From the NCBI RefSeq assembly GCF_009684755.1, contig NZ_BLBC01000013.1, forward strand, positions 1,163 to 65,162: a stretch of 64,000 bases of DNA, given 5' to 3'. Below are positions 51,825 to 60,465 of the stretch, in pieces. Position 1 is the first letter of the stretch. The number at the start of each line of letters is the position of its first letter. The stretch is from Capnocytophaga felis. Its GTDB lineage: Bacteria; Bacteroidota; Bacteroidia; Flavobacteriales; Flavobacteriaceae. The position numbers and the translations under genes are program-made. The notes beneath the pieces are model-generated. The model made no database searches, was not told where the DNA came from, and saw nothing but the letters and a program-made list of their open reading frames with translations.

Positions 51825-52640
51825 ATGACACACGAAATACAAAACCGCAAAGGGGCAACCAAACTTGAAAACATTCCAGAACAAGTACTAAAATTATTGA
51901 ACGAAGGTACAATAGAAAGCGTTAATTTAACCGAGTGGCTTGCTGTAAATCATACGGATTTGGTGGCTACAGTGTTCCCCAAAATAGGGATTTCAAATGC
52001 GTATATTTCTGAAATTCAAGAGCTCATAGAAAATCAAAAAAAGCCGTCAACGATGAATACTATCAAGTTGATTGGAGCATTTCTTTATGAAAAATACGCT
52101 CAATCAACGGATTATTTAGCCGTTTTTGAAAAATTAGCCACACATTTATCTGATTCGGTGCGTTGTTATGCCACTTATTTTATGGCTCTGAACACCGATT
52201 TTTCGCTTGAAAAAAAGCTCGGCTTGTTACAGCCGTTGGTGGCAGACAAGCATTTTGGGGTGCGTGAAGTGGTTTGGATGGCACTCAGACCTGAATTGAG
52301 CCAAAATTTGGCATTTTCAATTGATTTTTTATCGGTTTGGGCAGAAAATAAAGATGAAAATATCCGTCGTTTTTCTTCGGAAGCCTTGCGTCCGCGTGGG
52401 GTGTGGTGTTCGCATATCGAGACCTTGAAAAATTCACCTGAATTAGCATTGCCTATTTTGGAGAAATTAAAATCGGATTCGGCTAAATATGTGCAAGATA
52501 GCGTAGGCAATTGGCTCAATGATGCGAGTAAATCTCGCCCCGACTTTGTGCAGGAGTTGTGCAAGCGTTGGGAAAAAGAAAGCCCTACAAAATCAACAGA
52601 GTACATCATCAAAAAAGCTTTAAGAACCATTTTAAAGTAG
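51825..52640 (+). CDS. DNA alkylation repair protein (HEAT-like)
   Basis: The 271-residue all-helical protein has repeated HEAT-like pairs and matches the DNA alkylation repair family (AlkC/AlkD group), with IRRFSSEALRPRGVWCSHI and SVRCYATYFMAL. Such enzymes recognise alkylated bases in DNA. It starts about 10 nt after the possible DUF1697 remnant; a REP hairpin lies right behind its stop. Confidence 0.8.
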   Translation: MTHEIQNRKGATKLENIPEQVLKLLNEGTIESVNLTEWLAVNHTDLVATVFPKIGISNAYISEIQELIENQKKPSTMNTIKLIGAFLYEKYAQSTDYLAVFEKLATHLSDSVRCYATYFMALNTDFSLEKKLGLLQPLVADKHFGVREVVWMALRPELSQNLAFSIDFLSVWAENKDENIRRFSSEALRPRGVWCSHIETLKNSPELALPILEKLKSDSAKYVQDSVGNWLNDASKSRPDFVQELCKRWEKESPTKSTEYIIKKALRTILK

Positions 52641-52649
52641 CAAAATATT

Positions 52650-52674
52650 GTAAGGGCGAAAAATGTTTCGCCCC
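52650..52674. repeat. REP-like hairpin
   Basis: GTAAGGGCGAA, loop, TTCGCCCC: a member of the GTAG/GTAA-headed REP family, 10 nt beyond the alkylation repair gene stop. It is the outlier, 2.6 kb before the main cluster. Confidence 0.7.
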
Positions 52675-52695
52675 AACATCGTAAAAACCAAAAAT

Positions 52696-53241
52696 ATGAA
52701 CACCTATATCGTCCTTTTGCGTGGTGTGATGCCCACAGGGAAAAACAAAATTCCGAGTATGGCTTTTCTGAAAGAAATTTTGGGAAAAGGCGGTTTTGTG
52801 AATGTAAAAACTTATATTCAGAGTGGAAATGTGGTCTTACAAACGGAGCTTTCCCCTGCGGAGGTGAGTAGGAAGGTACACGAACTCATCAAGGAAAACA
52901 TTGGAGCAGAACTCCCCGTGATTGTAAAAACCGCTGATGAAATTGCACAAGTTTTAAGCGAAAATCCGTTTACCGAAAATCACGACAGCAAACGCGTTTT
53001 CTTTACCCTATTTAACGATGAGCTACCACAAGCAATGGCAAACGAACTCAAAAAGCAGGATTTTGGCGAGGAAAAATTTGATTTTAGCGAAAAAGCATTG
53101 TATATGTATTTACCCAAAGATGCCAGTCGTAGCAAACTCAGTAACAATTTTTTAGAAAAGAAACTAAAAATCATTGCTACTACACGCAATTTGAATACAT
53201 TAACAAAGTTGGTAGCGTTGGCGGAGGAAATGGGAAATTAA
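52696..53241 (+). CDS. DUF1697 family protein
   Basis: The 181-residue cytosolic protein has the DUF1697 opening MNTYIVLLRGVMPTGKNKIPM-like sequence, the middle VKTYIQSGNVVL and the ending KLKIIATTRNLNTLTKLVAL. The function is not known. The start at 52696 is preferred; the earlier ATG at 52663 lies within the REP hairpin. Confidence 0.87.
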   Translation: MNTYIVLLRGVMPTGKNKIPSMAFLKEILGKGGFVNVKTYIQSGNVVLQTELSPAEVSRKVHELIKENIGAELPVIVKTADEIAQVLSENPFTENHDSKRVFFTLFNDELPQAMANELKKQDFGEEKFDFSEKALYMYLPKDASRSKLSNNFLEKKLKIIATTRNLNTLTKLVALAEEMGN

Positions 53242-53295
53242 TTCGTACTATTAGGAGACGGATATATCCGCTTCGATGATAACAAAAATGAAAAA

Positions 53296-53787
53296 ATGGA
53301 TTTTTATAAATATCAAAAACCTGTCGGAAAAATAGAAGATATTTCTGCATTACGCGATGAATTCATCACGATTTTCGATACCAAAAATCGTCAGGAAATT
53401 GTGTTATTCTGTTTGTCATTAGCACAACATCTCATAGACTTTACAAAGTTTGAGCCTTGTGATGAAATGCTGTTGGCTTTTGAGGCGATGAAAGAATGGC
53501 TTGATGGGAAAACCAATTATCATAAAGCAAGAAACATAAGCTTTCAAATCAGCAGATTAGCAAAAGAAGAAAATGATGTAGCAAAAGTAAAGTTTTACCG
53601 AACGATGGCTCAAATTACTGCAAGTCCGCACACTAAATTTCACGGATTATGGGCAACAGATTTCGCAATAACCCTTGTTAACAAAATGCTTCCTAACGAT
53701 ATGGAAGCCGTTAGAACAGAAAGAGAAAAACACATTGCTTTATTGAAAGCATCTTGTTTTAATAACGACGACGCTTTCCAAAGTTAA
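53296..53787 (+). CDS. helical protein, possible Imm-5-like immunity protein
   Basis: The 163-residue all-helical protein has long Ala/Glu/Lys-rich helices with HKARNISFQISRLAKEE and HTKFHGLWATDFAITLVNKML. The pattern resembles Imm-5-like putative immunity proteins, but only loosely. It ends 22 nt before murE. It could equally be an unrelated helical bundle. Confidence 0.55.
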   Translation: MDFYKYQKPVGKIEDISALRDEFITIFDTKNRQEIVLFCLSLAQHLIDFTKFEPCDEMLLAFEAMKEWLDGKTNYHKARNISFQISRLAKEENDVAKVKFYRTMAQITASPHTKFHGLWATDFAITLVNKMLPNDMEAVRTEREKHIALLKASCFNNDDAFQS

Positions 53788-53809
53788 ATTTTTTTATTAC
53801 ACAAAAACT

Positions 53810-55261
53810 ATGAACCTAAAAGATATATTACAAAACATAGAAATCATCTCCTTTTTTGGAGAAATCAATACCGAAGTAGGCGATTTGGTGCAAGACTCGC
53901 GGTTAATTAAGCAAGGCGATGTATTCGTTGCTGTAAAGGGTACAGCATCAAACGGGCATCAGTTTATAAACAAAGCCATCGAAATGGGAGCGAAAGTCGT
54001 CGTTTGTGAGGAAATTCCGCAAGAAATCACTTCGGAAATCATTTATATAAAAATAAAGGATACCACTTCCGCTTTGGCAACAATGGCGAGTAATTTCTAC
54101 GAAAATCCGTCGGAAAAATTGAAATTGGTGGGAATAACAGGCACGAACGGAAAAACCACCACTACGAGTTTACTGTATCAATTGTTTAGAAAAGTAGGCT
54201 ACAAAGTAGGGCTTATTTCTACCATCGCTATTTATGTAGATGAGCAAAAGTACGACACCAAAAACACCACACCTGACATTCTCACAATCAATAAATATTT
54301 GAAAATGATGGTCGATGCAGGTTGTGAATACTGCTTTATGGAAGTGAGTTCGCACGGCGTGGAGCAACGACGCATCGAAGGTTTGCAGTTTGCGGGGGGC
54401 GTGTTTACGAATTTGACGCACGACCATTTGGACTATCACCAAACCTTTGCCAACTACCGCGATGCCAAAAAGAAGTTTTTCGACCAATTGCCAAAAACGG
54501 CTTTTGCTCTTACCAATATCGACGACAAGAATGGTGGAGTGATGTTGCAAAATACCAAAGCTCAAAAGAAATCGTACGCTCTGAAAACAATGGCGGATTA
54601 TCGTTTGCAAATTTTGGAAAATCAATTTTCAGGTTTGGTGCTGAAAATAGACGGACAAGAAGTTTGGACAAACCTCATCGGGCGGTTCAATGCTTATAAT
54701 CTGTTGGCGGTTTATGCTGTTGCAGATTTGCTTGGAATCGATAAAATAGAAAACCTAACGGCTTTGAGTACGTTGCAATCGGTAGGCGGACGGTTTCAGT
54801 ATTTTGTTTCGAAAGACAAAATCACCGCAATTGTGGACTATGCCCACACACCCGACGCCTTGCAGAATGTGTTGGATACCATCAACAACATACGCACTAA
54901 AAACGAACAACTCATCACAGTAGTGGGTTGCGGAGGCAATCGCGACAAGAGCAAACGCCCTATAATGGCAGATATTTCGACCAAGGAAAGTACCCGAGTG
55001 ATTTTCACATCAGACAATCCGCGAGACGAAGACCCACAAATCATTTTGGGCGAAATGGAAGCAGGCGTATCGGCAGAAAATTACAAGAAATTCGTAACCA
55101 TAACCGATCGCCGTCAGGCAATAAAAACCGCTTGTCAGTTTGCCCAATCAGGAGATATTATTCTCATTGCAGGAAAAGGACACGAAGCCTATCAAGAAGT
55201 AAAAGGCGAACGCACCCATTTCGATGATATGGAGGAAGTGAAAAAAATATTAAACGTGTAG
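53810..55261 (+). CDS. murE: UDP-MurNAc-tripeptide synthetase
   Basis: The 483-residue enzyme adds the third residue to the peptidoglycan precursor. It has the ATP site GITGTNGKTTTTSLLY, the middle-domain HTPDALQNVL and a C-terminal DNPR motif (TSDNPRDEDP), which marks meso-diaminopimelate as the amino acid. The stop codon TAG (55259-55261) is itself part of a REP hairpin that starts at 55258. Confidence 0.97.
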   Translation: MNLKDILQNIEIISFFGEINTEVGDLVQDSRLIKQGDVFVAVKGTASNGHQFINKAIEMGAKVVVCEEIPQEITSEIIYIKIKDTTSALATMASNFYENPSEKLKLVGITGTNGKTTTTSLLYQLFRKVGYKVGLISTIAIYVDEQKYDTKNTTPDILTINKYLKMMVDAGCEYCFMEVSSHGVEQRRIEGLQFAGGVFTNLTHDHLDYHQTFANYRDAKKKFFDQLPKTAFALTNIDDKNGGVMLQNTKAQKKSYALKTMADYRLQILENQFSGLVLKIDGQEVWTNLIGRFNAYNLLAVYAVADLLGIDKIENLTALSTLQSVGGRFQYFVSKDKITAIVDYAHTPDALQNVLDTINNIRTKNEQLITVVGCGGNRDKSKRPIMADISTKESTRVIFTSDNPRDEDPQIILGEMEAGVSAENYKKFVTITDRRQAIKTACQFAQSGDIILIAGKGHEAYQEVKGERTHFDDMEEVKKILNV

Positions 55262-55357
55262 GGGCGTATTGAATACGCCCAATGATGTAACATTGTATAT
55301 GCCCAAACAAATAATTTTGATAAAAATGATAATAAGGGCGTATTGAATACGCCCCTA
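55258..55357. repeat. inverted pair of REP hairpins after murE
   Basis: Copy 1 (55258-55280) GTAGGGGC-GTATTGAATAC-GCCC and copy 2 (55333-55357), its inverse, ending in GCCCCTAC. The GTAG heads face outward with a 50-nt centre, the BIME layout known from E. coli. Confidence 0.85.
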
Positions 55358-55394
55358 CAATGCAATAAACAACGACAACAATAACAAATCAAAA

Positions 55395-56117
55395 ATGATA
55401 AAAATTTTAGCTGAATCTTTTTTGCAGGTCGCTCTGTTGCTTCCTTTTGCAATTTTATTTCTGAAAGAAAAAAGCAAAATCAGCTTCATACGATTATTGA
55501 TTTTTGTAGGTTGCTATATGGTGTATCAGCTTTTTATCGTGCTTCCAAAAATCTTAGAATTTGACATAGTAGAAAGCCGTTGGAATTGGGAAGGAAAAGC
55601 ATTGGGTGTGATTTGTGGAATAGGTTGTTATTTGTTTTTCAGAAGGTATTTTAGAGAAAATGATTTTTTCACAATAAGACAAAATAAAGAAAATTTTAAA
55701 CCAAGTCTCATTGTAGCGGTGGGAGTGGTATTATTATCAACTGTAGTTTGGTTTTTATTGGGTAAATCCGAGTTTGATGTGGAAACATTGGCTTTTCAAA
55801 TATCCTTACCGGGCGTTGATGAGGAGATAATATTTCGCGGAATATTACTTGGACTTTTGGCTTCCTCATTGAAAGAAAAAACAGCTTTTGTAGGAAATCC
55901 GAGCGTTTTATTAACGGCAATTCTATTCGGATTTATGCACGGTTTGACACTTGATAAAAACTATGCAGTGGATTTCGATTTCATTTATTTCATACAAACC
56001 GCTTTTGCGGGATACCTTTGGGGATGGATAACCCTAAAAAGTCGAAGTATATTGTTAGCGATTTTGTCCCATAATTTCAGTAATTTTTTGGGAACATTAG
56101 CCACAATGATTAAATAA
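55395..56117 (+). CDS. CPBP-family intramembrane metalloprotease
   Basis: The 240-residue membrane protein has about seven helices and the CPBP/ABI motifs DEEIIFRG (catalytic Glu pair), FGFMHG and SHNFSN. Members include CAAX prenyl proteases and bacteriocin self-immunity proteins. Given its setting, either general membrane proteolysis or self-immunity is possible. Confidence 0.88.
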   Translation: MIKILAESFLQVALLLPFAILFLKEKSKISFIRLLIFVGCYMVYQLFIVLPKILEFDIVESRWNWEGKALGVICGIGCYLFFRRYFRENDFFTIRQNKENFKPSLIVAVGVVLLSTVVWFLLGKSEFDVETLAFQISLPGVDEEIIFRGILLGLLASSLKEKTAFVGNPSVLLTAILFGFMHGLTLDKNYAVDFDFIYFIQTAFAGYLWGWITLKSRSILLAILSHNFSNFLGTLATMIK

Positions 56118-56138
56118 CCCGTTCATTAGAAATAAAAT

Positions 56139-56675
56139 ATGAAACTAATCACAGACGAAAAAATATATCTCGAATTGGTGAAATTATCTGATGCTGAAAC
56201 AATTTTCAACACCATCAATACGCAAAGAGAATATTTAGGCGAGTGGTTGCCTTTTGTTCAGTATATTAAGGAGGTTACTGATGAGGAAAATTTCCTAAAA
56301 TCAGCTTTGGAAACGATGGAACAGACCAAAGAATATGTGTTTTGCATTCGAAAAGAGGGCAATTTTGTTGGGCTTATCAGTTTTATCAAAACGGACAAAC
56401 TCAATCAGAAAACTGAAATCGGTTATTGGATTTCAGAAACATACCAAAAACAGGGCATCGTAACGAAAGCCACTAAACGAATGTGTGAATTTGCCTTTAC
56501 CGAAATGGGAATGAACCGCGTACAAATCCGTTGTGCCACTGAAAACATTGCAAGTAAAAGCATTCCGAAGCGATTGAACTTCGTTTTTGAAGGCATCGAA
56601 CGGCAAGGCGAACGCGTTTCTGAAAATGTATTTCGAGATTTGGAAGTGTACAGCAAACTGAAAGAGGAATTTTAA
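56139..56675 (+). CDS. GNAT N-acetyltransferase (RimJ/RimL type)
   Basis: The 178-residue enzyme is a RimL-type acetyltransferase: LVKLSDAETIFNTIN, TEIGYWISETYQKQGIVTKAT (acetyl-CoA site), MNRVQIRCATENIASKSI and LNFVFEGIERQGE. It likely acetylates a protein N-terminus or a small amine. Degenerate remains of a REP-like sequence follow its stop (near 56680). Confidence 0.92.
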   Translation: MKLITDEKIYLELVKLSDAETIFNTINTQREYLGEWLPFVQYIKEVTDEENFLKSALETMEQTKEYVFCIRKEGNFVGLISFIKTDKLNQKTEIGYWISETYQKQGIVTKATKRMCEFAFTEMGMNRVQIRCATENIASKSIPKRLNFVFEGIERQGERVSENVFRDLEVYSKLKEEF

Positions 56676-56747
56676 AATCGTAGGGACAAAAATTATCCAA
56701 AGACAATTTTTCGGATATTTGTTTAATCTATAAAATTTTGTAAAATA

Positions 56748-57263
56748 ATGAAAATAAAGAATTTATTATCAGGCGTATATGTTTTTGTTATGATGGTATT
56801 TTTGCTAACGGCTTGTTCAGGAGATGGCGGTTCTGACGGCGGGAACACAGGCGATTTTTATATGCGTTTTAAGGTTGATGGTCAGCAAAAGGAATACAAA
56901 ACCGCACTGCTCACAACCTATAAATACCACAAAATTCGTGGGAATCACTTTATGTTGAATGTCGGTGGCAGAAAAGAAGCCTCTATTGATTCCGAGTCAA
57001 TGACTTTGGATTTGTATGTTCCCGAGACTTCTAATTTTGATTTAGGTGTTGGAAGTTATACCCCTACTCAAAATCAGTATCGTTTGGATATTACATTTTT
57101 CAATAATGGGAATCATTTTGACGACCCCAATAATTTTGTGGTTACGATTACCCAAGTGGACAAAAATACGGTAAAAGGAACCTTTGCAGGGAGGTTAGAA
57201 ACAGGACTAACCATTACAGAAGGAGAATTTTACACCAAAGTACGCTATCAAGAAGTGGAATAA
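56748..57263 (+). CDS. secreted lipoprotein, unknown function
   Basis: The 171-residue product has a lipoprotein signal with lipobox LLTAC (mature from Cys22 to 23), a Gly/Ser-rich linker and then a beta-rich domain with FYMRFKVDGQQKEY and KNTVKGTFAGRL, the style of small Bacteroidota surface lipoproteins. No known family. Confidence 0.75.
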   Translation: MKIKNLLSGVYVFVMMVFLLTACSGDGGSDGGNTGDFYMRFKVDGQQKEYKTALLTTYKYHKIRGNHFMLNVGGRKEASIDSESMTLDLYVPETSNFDLGVGSYTPTQNQYRLDITFFNNGNHFDDPNNFVVTITQVDKNTVKGTFAGRLETGLTITEGEFYTKVRYQEVE

Positions 57264-57337
57264 ATTTCACAAAATATGCTTCTATGAGGTTTGCAAAACG
57301 CACCGCAACCGTAGGAACAAAATTACCATTTACGAAC

Positions 57338-57403
57338 GTAGGGGCGTATTGCATACGCCCAATAATAATGAAATAAAAAAGGGCATATGCAATACGCCCC
57401 TAC
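57338..57403. repeat. inverted REP pair upstream of the RAYT gene
   Basis: Copy 1 (57338-57360) GTAGGGGC-GTATTGCATAC-GCCC; copy 2 (57381-57403) is the inverse and ends GCCCCTAC. They lie 23 nt ahead of the RAYT start, like the REP pairs that flank RAYT genes in enterobacteria. Confidence 0.88.
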
Positions 57404-57425
57404 GACAACAAAAAACAAATCAACA

Positions 57426-57995
57426 ATGAAAAAATACAATCCCGACATACACAAAAGGCGTTCAATTCGTCTAAAAGGATATGATTACAGTCGTGAAGGA
57501 TTGTATTTCATTACGATTTGTTGCCAAAACAAAGAACATTATTTTGGGGAAATTATAGACGGAGAAATGCGATTGAACGAAATAGGAGAAATTGCCCAAA
57601 AATGTTGGAGAGACATTCCTAATCATTTTAAAAATGTTTTGTTGCATTCATTTGTGGTGATGCCCAATCATATACACGGAATTATAGAAATCGTAACACG
57701 TGTAGGGGCAAATCAACATTTGCCCCATAATGAAACGACAAATCAACATTTGCCCGATGATAATGGGGCGAAATATCTTTCGCCCCTACGGGGGACGTCA
57801 AACACGATTGGTTCGATTGTGCGTGGTTTTAAAATTGGTGTAACCAAATGGGTTCGTGTCAATACGGATATTCATCAAATCTGGCAACACAATTACCACG
57901 AACACATTATCCGAAATGAAGAATCGTATTTCAAAATTCACGAATACATCGAAAACAATCCCGCCAAATGGGAGGAAGACCGATTTTATTCATAA
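57426..57995 (+). CDS. REP-associated tyrosine transposase (RAYT)
   Basis: The 189-residue Y1-type single-strand DNA transposase has the RAYT opening KRRSIRLKGYDYSREGLYFIT, the metal-site HUH pair in MPNHIHGI, and a late Tyr in YHEHIIRNEESYFKIHEYIENNP as catalytic residue. RAYTs move or multiply REP hairpins. Two REP hairpins (57702-57726 and 57765-57789) are inserted in frame between the HUH and the Tyr parts, yet the frame is open. The start is set at 57426 because the earlier ATG lies within a REP copy. Confidence 0.9.
   Translation: MKKYNPDIHKRRSIRLKGYDYSREGLYFITICCQNKEHYFGEIIDGEMRLNEIGEIAQKCWRDIPNHFKNVLLHSFVVMPNHIHGIIEIVTRVGANQHLPHNETTNQHLPDDNGAKYLSPLRGTSNTIGSIVRGFKIGVTKWVRVNTDIHQIWQHNYHEHIIRNEESYFKIHEYIENNPAKWEEDRFYS
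57702..57789. repeat. REP hairpin pair inside the RAYT gene
   Basis: GTAGGGGCAAATCAACATTT ... GCCCC (57702-57726), a half-copy CAAATCAACATTTGCCC (57738-57754) and the inverse GGGGCGAAA ... CGCCCCTAC (57765-57789). They encode the otherwise unexplained segment from RVGANQHLPHNE to AKYLSPLRGT of the transposase. Confidence 0.8.
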
Positions 57996-58007
57996 TATGT
58001 GTGTTGG

Positions 58008-58162
58008 GTAGGGGCGAAACATTTTTCGCCCTCATAAAATAACCAAATAAAAATCGTAAGGGCAAAAAATATTTTGCCCCTACAATACACCCAAACAAAA
58101 GGGCTTATGCAATAAGCCCCTACAACGAAACGCAAACGTAAGGGCTACACAATACGTCCTAC
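58008..58162. repeat. cluster of four REP hairpins after the RAYT gene
   Basis: Hairpins at 58008-58032 (GTAGGGGCGAA type), 58056-58083, 58101-58123 and 58138-58162 with alternating orientation and different inner stems but constant GGGC/GCCC bases and GTAG or CTAC heads. The whole gap between RAYT and mraY is filled with them. Confidence 0.85.
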
Positions 58163-58185
58163 AACAACAAAAAAACAATTTAAAA

Positions 58186-59400
58186 ATGCTATATTATTTA
58201 TTTGATTATTTAGAAAAAGAACACAATTTAGCGGGTGCCGGATTGTTTCAGTATTTATCATTCCGAGCGGGAGTGGCGGCGATTCTTTCGCTGCTCATTG
58301 CTACCATTTTCGGGAAAAAGATTATCCGCAAACTATACGCTTTGCAAGTGGGCGAAACCATCCGCGACTTAGGATTACAGGGACAAAACGAAAAAGCAGG
58401 AACACCAACAATGGGCGGAGTCATCATCATCTTGGCAACGCTCATACCCGTACTCTTATTTGCCGAACTAAGCAACGTTTATATCATACTATTGGTGGTT
58501 TCTACCTTGTGGATGGGAACTATCGGGTTTTTAGACGATTATATTAAAGTATTTCGGAAGAATAAAGACGGACTTAAAGGAAGATTTAAAGTCTTGGGGC
58601 AAGTAGGATTGGGATTGTTCGTCGGGGCGATGCTTTATTTCAATCCGAATGTAACCGTGAAGAACGAAAACATCAAAGCCTCTACCGTTTCGGAAATACA
58701 AATGCAATCGGAAGAAGTCAAATCTACTAAAACGACCATTCCGTTTCTGAAAAATAACGAATTCGATTACGCCGAACTCATCTCGTGGGCAGGCGAAAAC
58801 AGTAAAGAATGGGTATGGCTCATCTTTATCCCCGTTGTGATTCTCATCGTTACGGCAGTTTCCAACGGAGCCAACTTAACGGACGGCATTGACGGGCTGG
58901 CGGCGGGCAGTTCGGCAATTATAGTGCTTACACTCGGGATTTTTGCTTGGGTTTCGGGAAATATCATCTTCTCGCAGTACTTAAATATTATGTACATCCC
59001 CCGCGTGGGCGAAATGACCATTTTTATTGCCGCCCTTGCTGGTGCACTTATCGGATTTTTATGGTATAATACGTATCCGGCTCAGGTTTTTATGGGCGAT
59101 ACGGGCAGTTTGACCATCGGTGGAGTAATTGCCGTGATTGCCATCTCGGTACGGAAGGAACTACTCATTCCCTTGCTGTGCGGCATCTTTCTGGCGGAAA
59201 ACCTTTCTGTGATGATGCAGGTTTCGTACTTTAAATATACCAAAAAGAAGTATGGCGAAGGCAAACGCATCTTTTTAATGTCGCCCCTACACCATCATTA
59301 TCAGAAGAAAGGCTATCACGAAAGCAAAATCGTGATGCGATTTTTGATCATAGGCATCATTCTGGCAATTATGTCGTTTGTAACGTTGAAAATTCGATAG
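58186..59400 (+). CDS. mraY: phospho-N-acetylmuramoyl-pentapeptide transferase
   Basis: The 404-residue membrane enzyme makes lipid I from UDP-MurNAc-pentapeptide and undecaprenyl phosphate. Motifs: [33 protein letters not shown] and HHHYQKKG, with about ten helices. It is the third dcw segment, 2.9 kb from murE, and is flanked on both sides by REP hairpins. Confidence 0.97.
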   Translation: MLYYLFDYLEKEHNLAGAGLFQYLSFRAGVAAILSLLIATIFGKKIIRKLYALQVGETIRDLGLQGQNEKAGTPTMGGVIIILATLIPVLLFAELSNVYIILLVVSTLWMGTIGFLDDYIKVFRKNKDGLKGRFKVLGQVGLGLFVGAMLYFNPNVTVKNENIKASTVSEIQMQSEEVKSTKTTIPFLKNNEFDYAELISWAGENSKEWVWLIFIPVVILIVTAVSNGANLTDGIDGLAAGSSAIIVLTLGIFAWVSGNIIFSQYLNIMYIPRVGEMTIFIAALAGALIGFLWYNTYPAQVFMGDTGSLTIGGVIAVIAISVRKELLIPLLCGIFLAENLSVMMQVSYFKYTKKKYGEGKRIFLMSPLHHHYQKKGYHESKIVMRFLIIGIILAIMSFVTLKIR

Positions 59401-59409
59401 AAAACGAAC

Positions 59410-59480
59410 GTAAAGGCGTATTGCAATATACCCCTACACAGGAAAAACACAATGTAAGGGCGTATGCAATATGTCCTTAC
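59410..59480. repeat. inverted REP pair after mraY
   Basis: Hairpins at 59410-59436 and 59454-59480 (GTAAAGGC and GTAAGGGC heads) have GTATTGCAATATAC-type stems, degenerate members of the same family. They are 10 nt beyond the mraY stop. Confidence 0.75.
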
Positions 59481-59502
59481 AAGAGAAAACAACAAAAATG
59501 AA

Positions 59503-60180
59503 ATGATAAATCTGTTAAAATACAAATCTCTGACTGAAAAACTGTTTTCCGAAGCTCGAAAAAAGGAAAATAATATCGACAGAAAGCATAAAGATAATAT
59601 ACTTTCTGCCGGTTTTTCCCAAAAAAATGATTTTATCATCATCGGAGAGAAGTGTTTTTACAAATTTAACAAGACAAAACCCGAACAACAGCAGGAATTG
59701 CAATACATTTTCTCTTCCGATTGGAAAAAAGAGTTGTATTATGGCTTTGCAAAGTATTATGCGGAGAGTATCAAGCAGGAAAATATGCTCAGTATATTAA
59801 TTCTTTTGGGAATAAATCCTGAAAAACTCTCTGAAAAGAGCGTACAAGAGACTAAAAACATCGGATTTTGCAAAAAAGGTAATGTTTCTTGCGAAGAAGA
59901 CACGGGAAATTTCATCTATAAGTCGATTCACATTGCTGGAGTGTTCGTACCGAAGCAAAAATTGAAAGAAAAACTAAAAAATGAGTTTCCGCTGAAGCAA
60001 AAGATTGAATTTACAATAAAACAAAAATCCAAACTTCCAAAAATAGGAGCTTATACAAAAGCCATCATGCTGTTACCTTTTAGTTTATTGTACGATTTAC
60101 TAATAATTGTCTTATTATACGCAACAATAGGTCTGGTTTTTCTCATTTTGAAGCTAAAAAAGCTCTTCAGAATGGATTAA
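59503..60180 (+). CDS. uncharacterised protein with C-terminal membrane helix
   Basis: The 225-residue protein is Lys-rich, without a known family, and has one strong hydrophobic segment near the end (LLYDLLIIVLLYATIGLVFL) followed by a basic tail. A middle segment has three cysteines (GFCKKGNVSCEED). The start is set after the REP copy. It has no visible partner. Confidence 0.65.
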   Translation: MINLLKYKSLTEKLFSEARKKENNIDRKHKDNILSAGFSQKNDFIIIGEKCFYKFNKTKPEQQQELQYIFSSDWKKELYYGFAKYYAESIKQENMLSILILLGINPEKLSEKSVQETKNIGFCKKGNVSCEEDTGNFIYKSIHIAGVFVPKQKLKEKLKNEFPLKQKIEFTIKQKSKLPKIGAYTKAIMLLPFSLLYDLLIIVLLYATIGLVFLILKLKKLFRMD

Positions 60181-60198
60181 ATTGACAAAAATATGTCA

Positions 60199-60387
60199 GT
60201 ATAGCACAAAATTGAGCTTGTATGACACAAAATGAAGTCCGTACAACACAAAATAAAGGCGGTACATAACAATATAAAGCTCGTACATAACAAAATGAAG
60301 TCCGTACAACACAAAATAAAGCAGGTACAATACAATATGAAGTGCGTTCGGAACAAAATAAAGCAATTTTATAACAAATTTAACATT
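60199..60387. repeat. 21-bp tandem array, 9 units
   Basis: Nine units in exact 21-bp phase (60199 to 60387), with the pattern GTACA(A/T)NACA, AAAT(G/A)AAG and a short variable end. It is the most regular array in the window and has a sequence type of its own. The minus-strand frame through it shows a heptad-like repeat only because 21 is divisible by three. Confidence 0.85.
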
Positions 60388-60465
60388 GTATAGAAGAAAC
60401 ATTTTTAATCTAAAATAAAAAGGATAAATAATAATTTATTCCTAAACAGGAAAAAACACAACATT

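Noticed and set aside
60196-60402. A 68-codon minus-strand frame with a seven-residue repeat rich in Leu, Tyr and Val
   Set aside because: It is the translation of the 21-bp array; 21 being a multiple of three keeps any frame open and periodic. No promoter or start context supports a gene.
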